Below are positions 36,675 to 45,185 of a stretch of 64,000 nucleotides of DNA, piece by piece. A program made the position numbers and the translations under genes. The notes under the pieces are model-generated. The model did not search any database. It saw only the letters and a program-made list of their open reading frames with translations, and was not told where the DNA came from. This stretch comes from Micromonospora yangpuensis. GTDB lineage: Bacteria; Actinomycetota; Actinomycetes; Mycobacteriales; Micromonosporaceae. Within the stretch, counting starts at the first letter, position 1, and each line of letters starts with the position of its first letter. The DNA lies in the NCBI RefSeq assembly GCF_900091615.1, contig NZ_FMIA01000002.1, forward strand, positions 2,790,001 to 2,854,000, given 5' to 3'.

Positions 36675-36840
36675 TCAGGATCAGGTCGTCGGAGAGGCCG
36701 CCGAGGCGGTAGACGCCGTCGACGAACGGCACCAGGGTGGCGGCTGCCGTGATCGCCATCAGGATGCGGCCGGTCCGATCCTGCCAGCGAGGCGGCGCCG
36801 CGGCCGGCGCTTCTACGGCGACCTCAGTGTGGGCTGTCAT
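36400..36840 (-). CDS. Four-helix membrane protein, unknown function
   Basis: A 146-residue protein with an N-terminal cytoplasmic segment (about 25 residues, basic at RWQDRTGR) and four hydrophobic stretches: ILMAITAAATLVPFVDGVYRL, TCAYIVFAGMWAMLALAP, LLLIHKIAVTIQAAFIL and LLTLIADGLVSTTTIAGYLLC. I do not recognise the family. It is the first gene of a two-gene operon with the quinone oxidoreductase, so it may be a partner in a membrane redox or stress function. A truncated, nearly identical copy lies at 21850. Confidence 0.8.
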   Translation of the reverse strand: MTAHTEVAVEAPAAAPPRWQDRTGRILMAITAAATLVPFVDGVYRLGGLSDDLILTEYWRTCAYIVFAGMWAMLALAPRKQRGMWELLLIHKIAVTIQAAFILDVPNALLTLIADGLVSTTTIAGYLLCRGWHTWHRGALGPNDNR

Positions 36841-36884
36841 GGAACTCTCCCGTTTGCTCGATCATCTGTGGGCAGACAGGGAGA

Positions 36885-36945
36885 CCATCCGTCACCGGCG
36901 TTCGGCCTCGCATCGGTGGGAATTGCGTAGCCGCCCGCGTGGTCC
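36885..36945 (-). promoter_or_regulatory. Upstream element of membrane-protein/oxidoreductase operon
   Basis: Similar to 31517-31574 upstream of the GH9 fusion, in the same orientation relative to the gene start (45-105 bases upstream of ATG 36840). Core 36906-36933. Confidence 0.5.
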
Positions 36946-37011
36946 GGGGCGCTCCGGGTATGACCTCCGGACGTCAGGGGCGGAGTTCGAGCGGGTTCAC
37001 ACTCTCTGAAG

Positions 37012-37074
37012 CGGCCATCGCGTCCTCATCTCCTTCTCTGACTTGGTCGTCTTGACGGATCGACGCGATGGCCG
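37012..37074. repeat. 13-base inverted repeat with 37-base loop
   Basis: Arms cggccatcgcgtc (37012-37024) and gacgcgatggccg (37062-37074) are perfect complements. It lies 150 bases upstream of mcrB, near the change in base composition, so it could be a terminator, a regulator site or a relic of the island boundary. Confidence 0.6.
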
Positions 37075-37227
37075 TCTCTCATCTACGCAACACGCCCAAC
37101 ACGGGCAAGTCGTACACCACTCCCGTGGACGCAACCGTTTCGTCTGTTAGCTGGCGGAACGATCGTGGGATGCTCTCGTGTGCCGTGGTTGCGGCATGGA
37201 GCCGATGACAAGGACGAGTGAACTTTG

Positions 37228-40032
37228 GTGATCCATCCCGACGACCTGCCCCGGTGGCGGCGCAAGCTCGATCAGATCGAGGCGGCCGTGGACCTCGACG
37301 AGGAAGTGAAGCAGCGCTGGGCCAAGGCGGATGCGCTGCGGCCCACCCGAGATGCCGAGGCCCGCTATCTGGTTTCGGAGCTCATCGCCAGCCGGGATTT
37401 CGCGGCGTTCCGGGCAGGCTCGGATAAGTGGTCGCGCCAGGAGGGTCCGTACAACGCCTTCTCGGGTTTCGGTCAGATGTGGCTCAACCAGGTCGCCAAC
37501 AACCTGCCCGATGACCCCGAGGCGCTGAACGTGCTGGTCCGCGCCTTCACCACGCCGGCCACCGTGGATGAGGCGCGCTCCCGGTTCGCCGAGGTCGAGC
37601 GGGTGACCCGAGACCTGGCGAGCAAGGGGCAACCGGCCGTCGGGCGAATCCCGTACGTCTTGTCGGTCTTCTGGTCGACGGACGATGTGCAGCCGGGCTG
37701 GCCGGTGATGTGGAAGAGCGCGCCGGAGCGGATGTGGGCGCTGGGTTGGCTGCGGACGTGGGAGAACGCCGACCGCTACCTAGCGGTGGTTGAAGCGGCA
37801 CGCACGTTCTATCCCGACGATGTCCACCGGTTCGAGCGATTGATGTGGTTCCTATCCGAGCGCCAGGGGTTCGTGGGAGTCAACCCCGCCGTGCGGGCGA
37901 TGTGCGACGAGGCTGCCGGCATCATGGCCACCTACGAGGTGGGCGCGCGCTATCCGGACGAGGAACGTTCGAGTCGGGCAGCCGCTCTCGCCGCCCAACT
38001 CAAGGGTGAGCTGCACATCGCCGCCAAGGGGCTTCTGGCGGACTTACGGGCCGCCACGGGACTCGAGCTGGAGACCTCGCAACCGCAGGACCGGATCGCC
38101 TCGGACAAGGGGGCTGCGTATCGCGCAGACGCCTACGCCACCTGGTCGCTGCCCGGGGCGGTGTCTGCGGCCGGCCTACGGCTGTGGGCCACGCGGTCGG
38201 GGCTTGCGGTCGGCCTGTATGACTGGCGGAACCCGGGCGCCGGTGCAGCGCTTGCCACGGGTCCGCTCCCCTCCGGTCACCGGTTCTTCGAGATCCGGCT
38301 CCACCTCACCGGAGACCGGCTCGTTCCGGTCGACGCCGATCCGGGTGGAAGCACGTTCGTGGGGAAGTGGTGGCCCTGGTCCGAGGTTCCCCGGGGCGGT
38401 GACCTGAGGGACGCGATACTCGAGGAGGTGGGTCGGCTCAAGCCTCTGGTGAGGCTGGTCGCCGGCCAGGGAGAGGCCGTGCCGGCGACGACCCCCGAGG
38501 GGGAGGATCTGGCGGCGGCGCTTGCCAGATTCAAGGCTGAGCGCCCTTACCCGAACGACAAGGACGAGTGGCATGCCGAACAGCGACAGCAGTTCGCTGA
38601 GGCCCTCTCACCCGAGAACCTGACCATCTTTGACTTGGACCAGTTCCGGCTACTCGTCAACGGCAAGCGCTACGGCAACCCGGGTCCCCAGTCGGTACTC
38701 AACGCAAGCCTTTCGGGCATGGACTCGGTCGCCCTCGACGCCTTCGCCAACAAACTGCGTGAGATCCTCTTCGGTGACGGGGAGGTCGCCACCCGCATCG
38801 ACCGAGGCCTGGATTGGAAAGACCTCGGCACGAAAGGGCTGGGCGAGAGCGTGCTGCTGAAGCTGTTCGCCGTCACCGATCCCCGGCGCTTCCTGCCGAT
38901 CTTCCCGCTGACGGGTCCAATGGGAAAGATCGCCATGCTTCGCCGGTTCGGGCTTACGGAGCCGGACGGCGCGCTGAGCCGCGGTCAGCAGCACGTCGAG
39001 GCGAACGATCGGCTGCGGGCAACCCTTGAGCAGTTGCTGCCCGGCGATCCCTGGGGGCAGGGCCAGTTCGCCTACTGGATGCTCAACCACGACGTCGTGG
39101 AGCCGGTCGAGGAGGAGGACCACATCGCCCGGACCGCGCAGGATCTCCTCTTGCCTGAACCGTTCCTGCGCGAGCTTGCTGAACTGCTCCACGAGAAGGG
39201 ACAACTCATTTTCTACGGCCCTCCGGGCACCGGCAAGACCTACCTGGCGGACCGGCTCGCCGGCGCCTTGCAGCAGGACCCGGAAAGGCGGATGCTCGTC
39301 CAATTCCATCCGTCCACCTCGTACGAGGACTTCTTCGAGGGCTACCGGCCACGCACCGATGAACGGGGGCAGCTGACCTACGAGCTTCGCTCCGGGCCGC
39401 TTGCGCTGATGGCAGAGAAGGCCGAGAGCAACCCCGGCGTGCCGCACTACCTGATCATTGACGAGATTAATCGGGCCAACCTGCCGCGTGTCCTCGGCGA
39501 ACTGCTGTTCCTGCTGGAATACCGGAACAAGGCCGTACGTACCGCCTATCGGCCCGACGAACCATTCGAGCTGCCGCGCAATCTCTTCTTCATCGGCACC
39601 ATGAACACCGCTGACAGGTCGATCGCGATGGTGGATGCGGCCCTGCGTCGACGGTTCCATTTCATCCCGTTCATGCCGCACGAGGGAGCGATGCGGTCGC
39701 TGCTCGCCGACTGGTTGAAGAAGAACGGGGAGCCGGTGTGGGTCGCCGGACTGGTGGATCAGGTAAACGAGCGGCTCCGGGTCCTCCTGAAAGGGCCGCA
39801 CCTGCAGATCGGTCACAGCCACTTCATGAGACAGGGCCTCACCGGCGAGCGACTCGCACGCATCTGGGATTACGACGTCTACCCCTTCATCGAGGACCAG
39901 TTGTACGGTCGGCCCGACCAGCTGGAGCAGTTCGCCTGGGCGAAGGTGCACGCCGCGTACGGGCCGTCCTCCGCTTCGGGGAGCGCGGCCGTGGATGCCG
40001 CCTCGGACGATTCCGATGAGTCTCCCTTCTGA
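37228..40032 (+). CDS. mcrB: McrB-like AAA+ GTPase of type IV restriction system
   Basis: A 934-residue protein. The C-terminal third is an McrB-type AAA+ motor: Walker A GPPGTGKT near residue 664, Walker B LIIDEINRANL near residue 745, and the McrB signature IGTMNTADRSIAMVDAALRRRF. The 640-residue N-terminal region is unusual; it has no recognisable EVE or classical McrB DNA-binding domain and should decide target recognition. In McrBC, McrB binds modified DNA and translocates while McrC cuts. GTG 37228 is chosen over TTG 37225. The downstream mcrC overlaps by 17 bases. GC is lower than in neighbouring regions. Confidence 0.9.
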   Translation: MIHPDDLPRWRRKLDQIEAAVDLDEEVKQRWAKADALRPTRDAEARYLVSELIASRDFAAFRAGSDKWSRQEGPYNAFSGFGQMWLNQVANNLPDDPEALNVLVRAFTTPATVDEARSRFAEVERVTRDLASKGQPAVGRIPYVLSVFWSTDDVQPGWPVMWKSAPERMWALGWLRTWENADRYLAVVEAARTFYPDDVHRFERLMWFLSERQGFVGVNPAVRAMCDEAAGIMATYEVGARYPDEERSSRAAALAAQLKGELHIAAKGLLADLRAATGLELETSQPQDRIASDKGAAYRADAYATWSLPGAVSAAGLRLWATRSGLAVGLYDWRNPGAGAALATGPLPSGHRFFEIRLHLTGDRLVPVDADPGGSTFVGKWWPWSEVPRGGDLRDAILEEVGRLKPLVRLVAGQGEAVPATTPEGEDLAAALARFKAERPYPNDKDEWHAEQRQQFAEALSPENLTIFDLDQFRLLVNGKRYGNPGPQSVLNASLSGMDSVALDAFANKLREILFGDGEVATRIDRGLDWKDLGTKGLGESVLLKLFAVTDPRRFLPIFPLTGPMGKIAMLRRFGLTEPDGALSRGQQHVEANDRLRATLEQLLPGDPWGQGQFAYWMLNHDVVEPVEEEDHIARTAQDLLLPEPFLRELAELLHEKGQLIFYGPPGTGKTYLADRLAGALQQDPERRMLVQFHPSTSYEDFFEGYRPRTDERGQLTYELRSGPLALMAEKAESNPGVPHYLIIDEINRANLPRVLGELLFLLEYRNKAVRTAYRPDEPFELPRNLFFIGTMNTADRSIAMVDAALRRRFHFIPFMPHEGAMRSLLADWLKKNGEPVWVAGLVDQVNERLRVLLKGPHLQIGHSHFMRQGLTGERLARIWDYDVYPFIEDQLYGRPDQLEQFAWAKVHAAYGPSSASGSAAVDAASDDSDESPF

Positions 40033-41224
40033 ATCCCGGGCCGCTGGCGTAGTGAGGCTTCGCGAGTACGAGACCTTGCCGCGGCCCGTAGCTCTCAACG
40101 TCGCGGAGGTGTCCCTGCTCCGCGGCCTCCCCGGCGGCCGCCTCGAACTCACCCCGTCGGACGAGCCCGGTTCGTACTTCCTCCAGGCCACCTCCTGGGT
40201 GGGCGCCGTAGTTCTACCTCGGCTGACCATTCAGATCCTGCCCAAGGTGCGTGACCTGCGGACCGTTCTGACCATGTTCACCTCCGGCGTAGGCCTGGTC
40301 GAGTGGGGAACCGACGCGGCGGCGTACGACCGAAGTGACTTCGTCGAAGGCGTCGCGGAACTGGTACTACGGGCGATCAACGGGGCGACCCTCCGTGGTC
40401 TCGTCCACGGCTACCGTGCTGTCGACCAGCGACTCCCAGTGATCCGTGGACGCCTGGACGTCCAGCAGTTGGCCGCACGGCCGTGGGACTCCTGGCCAGT
40501 GCCGTGCCGCTTCGACGACTTCACCGCGGATATCCCCGAGAACCGGATCCTGCTGGCGGCCGTTCGGCATGTCGTGCGGTGGCCAGTAGGCCCCGTCCTT
40601 CGTCGCATGGGGGGTGAGCTGCTCCAGCGCCTTGAAGGAGTGGGTGACTCACCGGTCGCGCTGACCGAGTGTGACCTGATCCGGCGCACACCGCTCAATG
40701 AGCACTACCAACCGGCTCTTGCCCTTGCTCGGCTGGTCCTTGAGAGCTTCGGCCTCACCCAGGGCGCGGGTGGACTGACAGCGCAGAGCTTCCTGGTCGA
40801 CATGAACAAGCTATTCGAGAAGTGGATCGGGGACGAGTTACGCGCAAGGCTCTACCCCACGATCGAGGTCCTTGAGCAGTTGCCCGTTCCCCTGAGCGTC
40901 TCGCCACGCGTCACCATGAACCCCGACCTGCTCTTCCTACGAGGCGCGGAGGTCGTTTTCGTTGCGGACGTCAAGTACAAGCTGACCGGGGGAGGTCTAG
41001 CGCGTACCAGCGACTATTACCAGCTGCTGGCCTACACCACGGCCCTGCGACTACCGCACGGCATGCTCATTTACTGCCGTGCCGACCTCGCTCCGGACCG
41101 AGTCATCACAGTGGTCGGAGGCAACCAGCGCCTGCACACCCATCCCATGGATCTGAGTGGGTCGCCTGAAATGGTGGCCGAGGCGCTTGACGTGGTCGCG
41201 GAGTCGATCAGAAAGCTGGCCTGA
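40016..41224 (+). CDS. mcrC: McrC nuclease subunit
   Basis: A 402-residue McrC-like protein. Residues 1-130 form the part that binds McrB ([26 protein letters not shown]), and the C-terminal PD-(D/E)XK nuclease fold shows NPDLLFL near residue 304 and FVADVKYK near residue 318. ATG 40016 lies inside the end of mcrB, so translation is coupled. The pair forms a type IV restriction system against modified phage DNA. No modification enzyme is present, as expected for type IV. Confidence 0.92.
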   Translation: MSLPSESRAAGVVRLREYETLPRPVALNVAEVSLLRGLPGGRLELTPSDEPGSYFLQATSWVGAVVLPRLTIQILPKVRDLRTVLTMFTSGVGLVEWGTDAAAYDRSDFVEGVAELVLRAINGATLRGLVHGYRAVDQRLPVIRGRLDVQQLAARPWDSWPVPCRFDDFTADIPENRILLAAVRHVVRWPVGPVLRRMGGELLQRLEGVGDSPVALTECDLIRRTPLNEHYQPALALARLVLESFGLTQGAGGLTAQSFLVDMNKLFEKWIGDELRARLYPTIEVLEQLPVPLSVSPRVTMNPDLLFLRGAEVVFVADVKYKLTGGGLARTSDYYQLLAYTTALRLPHGMLIYCRADLAPDRVITVVGGNQRLHTHPMDLSGSPEMVAEALDVVAESIRKLA

Positions 41225-41239
41225 CGGCCTACACGGAAG

Positions 41240-41491
41240 CGCCCACTCGAAGCCGTCCCGGGTGATCTCGACGGCCAGGACGTGTTCCTGTCCGGGTTTG
41301 GTGGCCCAGCCGCAGCGGTACATCAACCACAGGAACGACGGCTTGATCCAGGTCATCCGTTCCCGCTTGAACGGGGCCACGAACCGCCCGGTCGCCACCG
41401 CCGGCACCGCTATCTGCGGCGGGTACGCCTGGTAGACGGTGATGGAGTCGGCCGAGTAGCGGGCGCGGACCTGACGCACGGGAACAGACAC
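41240..41491 (-). pseudogene. DUF4291 protein, 3'-truncated
   Basis: From GTG 41491 the minus strand encodes [81 protein letters not shown], the conserved N-terminal part of DUF4291 proteins (usually about 200 residues). After about 41245 the similarity ends and the frame runs antisense into mcrC, so the last third is missing. The break lies within 25 bases of the mcrC stop, marking the right edge of the McrBC insertion. Confidence 0.7.
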
Positions 41492-41589
41492 GACCCGATC
41501 CTCACCGACCAACGCCGGGCCGATCCACTGAGATTCGGCGTCGAAGGCCGGCCTGCGGATCGGGGACTGGGTGTACGCGACCAAGGCGG

Positions 41590-41836
41590 CGTCGTGGGTG
41601 AACTCGCGCTGCTTGTGCCGTGGCTGATCGATGGCGGCCATACCCCGCGGCAGGCGGAGGACTGGTTGGCCGGGTTCTCCGCCTGGTCCGCGACCGACGC
41701 CGATGTGCTGGACGGTTTCGCGTCGAGGAACGCCTCGAAGTGGTCAGTCCGGTCGAAGCGGAGCACCGAGCCATGGATACATGATCTTGCGGTCTGGAGT
41801 GGCCGGTGGGCTGTCTTCCGGGCGTGCCGGCGGTGA
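41590..41836 (+). pseudogene. C-terminal fragment of unrecognised protein, copy 1
   Basis: The plus strand reads [48 protein letters not shown] and ends at TGA 41836. It looks like a real protein C-terminus but no start is present and upstream DNA is the DUF4291 relic on the other strand. A related copy ends at 42936. Family unknown. Confidence 0.45.
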
Positions 41837-41838
41837 GC
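41683..41838. repeat. 156-bp direct repeat, copy 1
   Basis: It aligns without gaps to 42783-42938 at about 84% identity by hand count. The two copies flank the P-loop kinase gene. Confidence 0.8.
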
Positions 41839-41869
41839 AGGCCGCGCGGACGGGACCGGTGGGTTGGTC

Positions 41870-42475
41870 TCAGGGTGCGGTGGTGCTGTCCGCCCGGTCG
41901 GGTGCGGTGCAGTGTCGGCAGCGTCGTGGGCAGGGTGTGTGGGCGGGGGTGGTGGTGAGGCCGCTGGTGTGCAGGATCGTGGTGACGGTCTGGTCGAGGG
42001 TGTGGTGTTCGGGGATGGTGATCTCGTCGGGGGTGCCGAGGAGGTCGAGGTGGGTGTACCAGTGGCGCATCTGGTCGGGGGTGACGGGGATGGGTTCGGT
42101 GCGGGTGGCGTGTCGGCGGAGGGTTTCGTCGTAGGAGACGTCGAGGTAGTAGACGGCGGTGGGGCCCGGGTGGTGGTGGATGAGGTGGTGGAGGGCTGGT
42201 GCGTAGCGTTCGGTGTGCAGGATGCCTTCGAGGATGACGTGGTAGCCGAGGTCGAGGGCGGTGCGGGCGGTCGTGGTGATGAAGGTGGGGGTGACCGGGT
42301 CGATGTGGGTGCTGTCGTGTTCCCGCAGGATGATCCGGCGGAGGTAGTCCTGTTCGAGGAGGGCGGCGCCCCGGCCGTAGCGGCGGCGTACCTCGCGTGC
42401 GGTGGTGGTCTTCCCGCTTCCTGAGTTACCCCGGATGATCACCAGCGTCGGTGCGGTGGAGTCGGGTGGTTCCAT
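41870..42475 (-). CDS. P-loop kinase (AAA_33-like)
   Basis: A 201-residue P-loop NTPase starting MEPPDSTAPTLVIIRGNSGSGKTTTAREV (Walker A GNSGSGKT near residue 16), with LEQDYLRRIILRE and a downstream GYHVILEGILH motif as in zeta-toxin/polynucleotide-kinase-like ATPases. A His/Thr-rich C-terminus with CPRRCRHC (possible metal-binding pair) is unusual. The substrate may be a nucleotide, a small metabolite or an RNA end. It lies alone between two direct repeats in the island. Confidence 0.82.
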   Translation of the reverse strand: MEPPDSTAPTLVIIRGNSGSGKTTTAREVRRRYGRGAALLEQDYLRRIILREHDSTHIDPVTPTFITTTARTALDLGYHVILEGILHTERYAPALHHLIHHHPGPTAVYYLDVSYDETLRRHATRTEPIPVTPDQMRHWYTHLDLLGTPDEITIPEHHTLDQTVTTILHTSGLTTTPAHTPCPRRCRHCTAPDRADSTTAP

Positions 42476-42782
42476 GTCGATCCTTATGCGATATTGGCGC
42501 AGCTGAGCGCGACGGCTCGTCCGGAACGTGGCCGCGGGCTCGGGACTCTACGAATAGTGGCGTTAGTCAGTGCCTGCATCCGCAAGGCCGTCCGCGACGG
42601 TGCCGACATTGTCCACCCGCTGGCTGCGTTGCGGGGTCACCGGCCGCCAGCTCGACATGGGTTTCTGGTCGGGTCTTCGTGAAGGCGGCTTCCCGCGACA
42701 TGGGCGTCCGGTCGTTGCGCTACGAGGTGGCGGCGACGAGGGCTGTCGGCGGATGTGCGCCTACGGTGCTGTGGGATTCCGA
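42476..42782. other. Intergenic or degenerate DNA
   Basis: Between the kinase start and the second direct-repeat copy no recognisable gene is present. A plus-strand stretch near 42550-42680 (LVSACIRKAVRDGADIVHPLAALRGHR) is somewhat protein-like but has no family I can name. Confidence 0.4.
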
Positions 42783-42938
42783 CTGGTCCGCGACCGACGT
42801 CGATGTGCTGGACGGTTTCGCGTCGAGGAACGCCGCGAAGTGGTCCACCAGGTCGAAGCGTAGCGTCGAGCGCTGGGTGCATGATCTTGCGGCCTGGGTC
42901 AGCGGGTGGGCGGTCGACCGGGCACGGCGGCGGTGAGC
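42783..42938. repeat. 156-bp direct repeat, copy 2
   Basis: Gap-free match to 41683-41838 at about 84% identity. In the plus strand it encodes [26 protein letters not shown] and a TGA at 42936, the same protein tail as copy 1. Confidence 0.8.
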
Positions 42939-43083
42939 GGGAAGCGTGAGATGGTTTCCGCTTCGCAACGCGGAGCGCGAGATGACGGAGGCATCTGCCG
43001 CGAGATTGGGATGGCTCCTTGGCGCGCGGCTGTCGGCGCGGCAACAACCTGCCCAGTGGATCTCGGGCGTAGGGTGCGACGAC

Positions 43084-43719
43084 GTGACGGGCATCGACAC
43101 ACTCCTGACGGCGGACATTCCCGAGCCACCCGCGTGCGAGGTGGAGGTCAAGTACCGGATCGGTGACCTACCCGCGGTGGAGGAGGCTCTCGGGGCGTGT
43201 GGTGCCGTCCTGTCGCCGCCGGTGGTGCAGGACGATCAGGCCTACGCTCGGGTCGGGTGGGTGTACGGCCAGTCGAAGATCGGGGTTCCGTTCGCCCGGC
43301 TGCGCACCGAGCGGGGGCGGCATCTGTTGACGGTCAAGACGCCGGTCGCCAACGAGCTGTCGTGTGTCGAGCATGAGACCGAGGTGGCCGACCGGCAGCA
43401 GATGGACGCCGCGCTCCGGCAGATGGGCTTCTATCCGACGGTACGCATCCGCAAGTCCCGCCGTACGGCGGCGCTCGGACCGATGTCGTTGTGCCTCGAC
43501 GAGGTGGACGACCTCGGGGCGTTCCTGGAGATCGAGCAGATCGTCGCCGCCGGTGAGCAGGGCGAGCGGGTCCAAGCCGACCTCGACCGGTTCGCCGCCA
43601 CGCTGGGCGTGTCCCTGGAACGCATCACCGATACCTACGATTCGCTGATCAGGGCTGGACGAGCCGGGCCCGGTGAACTTCGTGGTCAACCCGTTAGACC
43701 GCCTCAAGTCGTCCGGTAG
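43084..43719 (+). CDS. CYTH-domain protein (class IV adenylate cyclase/thiamine-triphosphatase-like)
   Basis: A 211-residue CYTH protein. The signature EVEVKYRI near residue 18 gives the ExExK metal/triphosphate motif; RLRTERGRHLLTVKTP, HETEVAD, RIRKSRRT and CLDEVDDLGAFLEIE supply the remaining tunnel residues. The family hydrolyses or cyclises nucleoside or inorganic triphosphates. The GTG 43084 start puts ExExK close to the N-terminus as in relatives; ATG 42982 upstream would add 34 residues without similarity. A product of class IV cyclase type (cAMP) or a triphosphatase role is equally possible. Confidence 0.87.
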   Translation: MTGIDTLLTADIPEPPACEVEVKYRIGDLPAVEEALGACGAVLSPPVVQDDQAYARVGWVYGQSKIGVPFARLRTERGRHLLTVKTPVANELSCVEHETEVADRQQMDAALRQMGFYPTVRIRKSRRTAALGPMSLCLDEVDDLGAFLEIEQIVAAGEQGERVQADLDRFAATLGVSLERITDTYDSLIRAGRAGPGELRGQPVRPPQVVR

Positions 43720-43774
43720 CTCGGCCGTAGAGCGCAGGTGTGCTCGTTGGCCTCGTCGTGGGAGACATCGAGGA

Positions 43775-44050
43775 GATCCCGGCTCCTCGTACACCAGGAG
43801 ATCTGGCCCTGGCTGCTGGTCCACTCCGCGATGAGCGTGCTGACCACCCGCGCAGCCAAAGCCGACATCGGCCCGGTCCGGACCGGACCAAGTTCACCAC
43901 AACCCTGCGCATCGTGCGTCGTACCGCCACCGGTACGGGGACCATTCCCCCGACGGACTGGACTGACGCCCTACCCGCCATCCACGCCCAGATCCCGAGC
44001 AAACTCACCGCCACCAACCCCGCAGCGCGGGGGCATGACCAGCGACTACG
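43775..44050 (+). pseudogene. IS4-like transposase C-terminal fragment, frameshifted
   Basis: One frame reads LVHQEIWPWLLVHSAMSVLTTRAAKADIGPVR, the end region of actinobacterial IS4-type transposases. Near 43885 the match moves to another frame, RTKFTTTLRIVRRTATGTGTIPPTDWTDALPAIHAQI. Only the C-terminal 90 or so residues remain. Confidence 0.6.
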
Positions 44051-44162
44051 ACCCGCGAGCCTTAGTGGATCATGAAGCGGATGTCCTGTTGGAATGCTTG
44101 GCCGCAGCCAGCTGGTACAGCCACTTCAGGATCGCCTCGGTCGTTTCCTCCGGGGGCCCTAG

Positions 44163-45181
44163 GCCGTGTTTCGTAGGGCGGCGTTGTTGGGGCGTGGCGG
44201 TGGTCGCTAATGGGAGAGGTCTCCGGTAGTTGGTTCAGCGACCAAGCTGGAACTTCACACCGGAGACCTCGTGCCGAGCGTAGCGGCAGCGAGGCGACAT
44301 GACCTGACCGACGTGCAGTGGGCGGTCCTCGAGCCGTTGCTGCCTGCGGGAACGGGTCATGCTCGGCCGCGCAGATGGACCATGAGACTGATCATCGACG
44401 GGATCCGGTGGCGGGTCCGGACCGGATCACCATGGCGGGACGTGCCCGCGTCCTACCCGCCGTGGCAGACCTTGTACCGGTGGTTCCGGCGCTGGCAGCG
44501 CGACGGCGTCTGGGCGCAGATCCTCACCTCGTTGCAGGCCCTGGCGGACGCGGCGGGGTTGATCGGCTGGACGGTGAGCGTGGACTCGACCATCAGCCGC
44601 GCCCACCAGCACGCCGATGGGGCCCGCCGTGACGGGCAGGCGCAGAAGGAGCCACCCGGTGGTGTGCAGGCCGAACCGGCAGATCACGGCCTCGGCCGGT
44701 CAAGGGGCGGCTGGACCACCAAGACCCATCTGGCCTGCGAGCAGGGCCGCAAACTGATGGCCATGGTGGTGACCGCCGGACAACACGGCGACAGCCCACA
44801 GTTCATCCCCGTACTGGCCAAACTACGTGTCCCCCGCGCCGGTGGCGCCCGGCCCCGGACCCGCCCCGACATGGTGCTGGCCGACAAGGCGTACACGTCC
44901 AAAGCCAACCGAGCCCACCTACGATCCCGGGGCATCCGAGCGTGCATCCCGAGCAAGGCCGACCAGGACGCCCACCGCAAGGCCAAAGGGTCCAAAGGCG
45001 GACGCCCACCCGCCTTCGACCCCGAGGTCTACCGCCTGCGTCACGCCGTGGAGTGCGGCATCAACCAGCTCAAACACCACCGCGCCATGGCCACCAGATA
45101 CGACAAACTCGCCGTGCGCTACGAAGCCACCCTCACCATCGCCGCCATCAACCAATGGCTCCGCGCACTACGAAACACGGC
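44163..45181 (+). mobile_element. Complete IS5-family insertion sequence (1019 bp)
   Basis: Perfect terminal inverted repeats GCCGTGTTTCGTAG (44163-44176) and CTACGAAACACGGC (45168-45181) bound the element. The target CTAG is duplicated at 44159-44162 and 45182-45185, as expected for the YTAR-duplicating IS427 branch of IS5. One uninterrupted transposase gene fills it. Intact ends, intact gene and an intact duplication point to recent insertion. Confidence 0.92.
44216..44270. promoter_or_regulatory. Inverted repeat that can hide the transposase start
   Basis: gaggtctccgg (44216-44226) pairs with ccggagacctc (44260-44270), directly before GTG 44271. In a read-through transcript the right arm, which holds the ribosome site, would be paired; a transcript starting inside the loop would not fold this way. 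Confidence 0.55.
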
Positions 45182-45185
45182 CTAG
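44271..45185 (+). CDS. IS5-family transposase
   Basis: A 304-residue DDE transposase. The N-terminal DUF4096-like part is [16 protein letters not shown]...[32 protein letters not shown]; the catalytic Asp residues lie in [16 protein letters not shown] and [10 protein letters not shown], and the Glu in [15 protein letters not shown] 44271 follows the GGAGACCTC ribosome site. The stop TAG (45183-45185) lies in the target duplication, not in the element itself. The frame is complete, so it may be active. Confidence 0.93.
   Translation: MPSVAAARRHDLTDVQWAVLEPLLPAGTGHARPRRWTMRLIIDGIRWRVRTGSPWRDVPASYPPWQTLYRWFRRWQRDGVWAQILTSLQALADAAGLIGWTVSVDSTISRAHQHADGARRDGQAQKEPPGGVQAEPADHGLGRSRGGWTTKTHLACEQGRKLMAMVVTAGQHGDSPQFIPVLAKLRVPRAGGARPRTRPDMVLADKAYTSKANRAHLRSRGIRACIPSKADQDAHRKAKGSKGGRPPAFDPEVYRLRHAVECGINQLKHHRAMATRYDKLAVRYEATLTIAAINQWLRALRNTA

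Larger units (their letters stand above)
36841..37224. other. Intergenic region at the island edge
   Basis: No credible gene. It holds the promoter-like element 36885-36945 shared with the GH9 upstream region, a 13-base inverted repeat (37012-37074), and a less GC-rich stretch that should contain the mcrB promoter. I could not assign its boxes. Confidence 0.5.

Noticed and set aside
41492..41641. N-terminal extension of the DUF4291 fragment up to ATG 41641
   Set aside because: The conserved family start is VRQVRARY near GTG 41491, and the upstream segment lies antisense to a more protein-like plus-strand frame.
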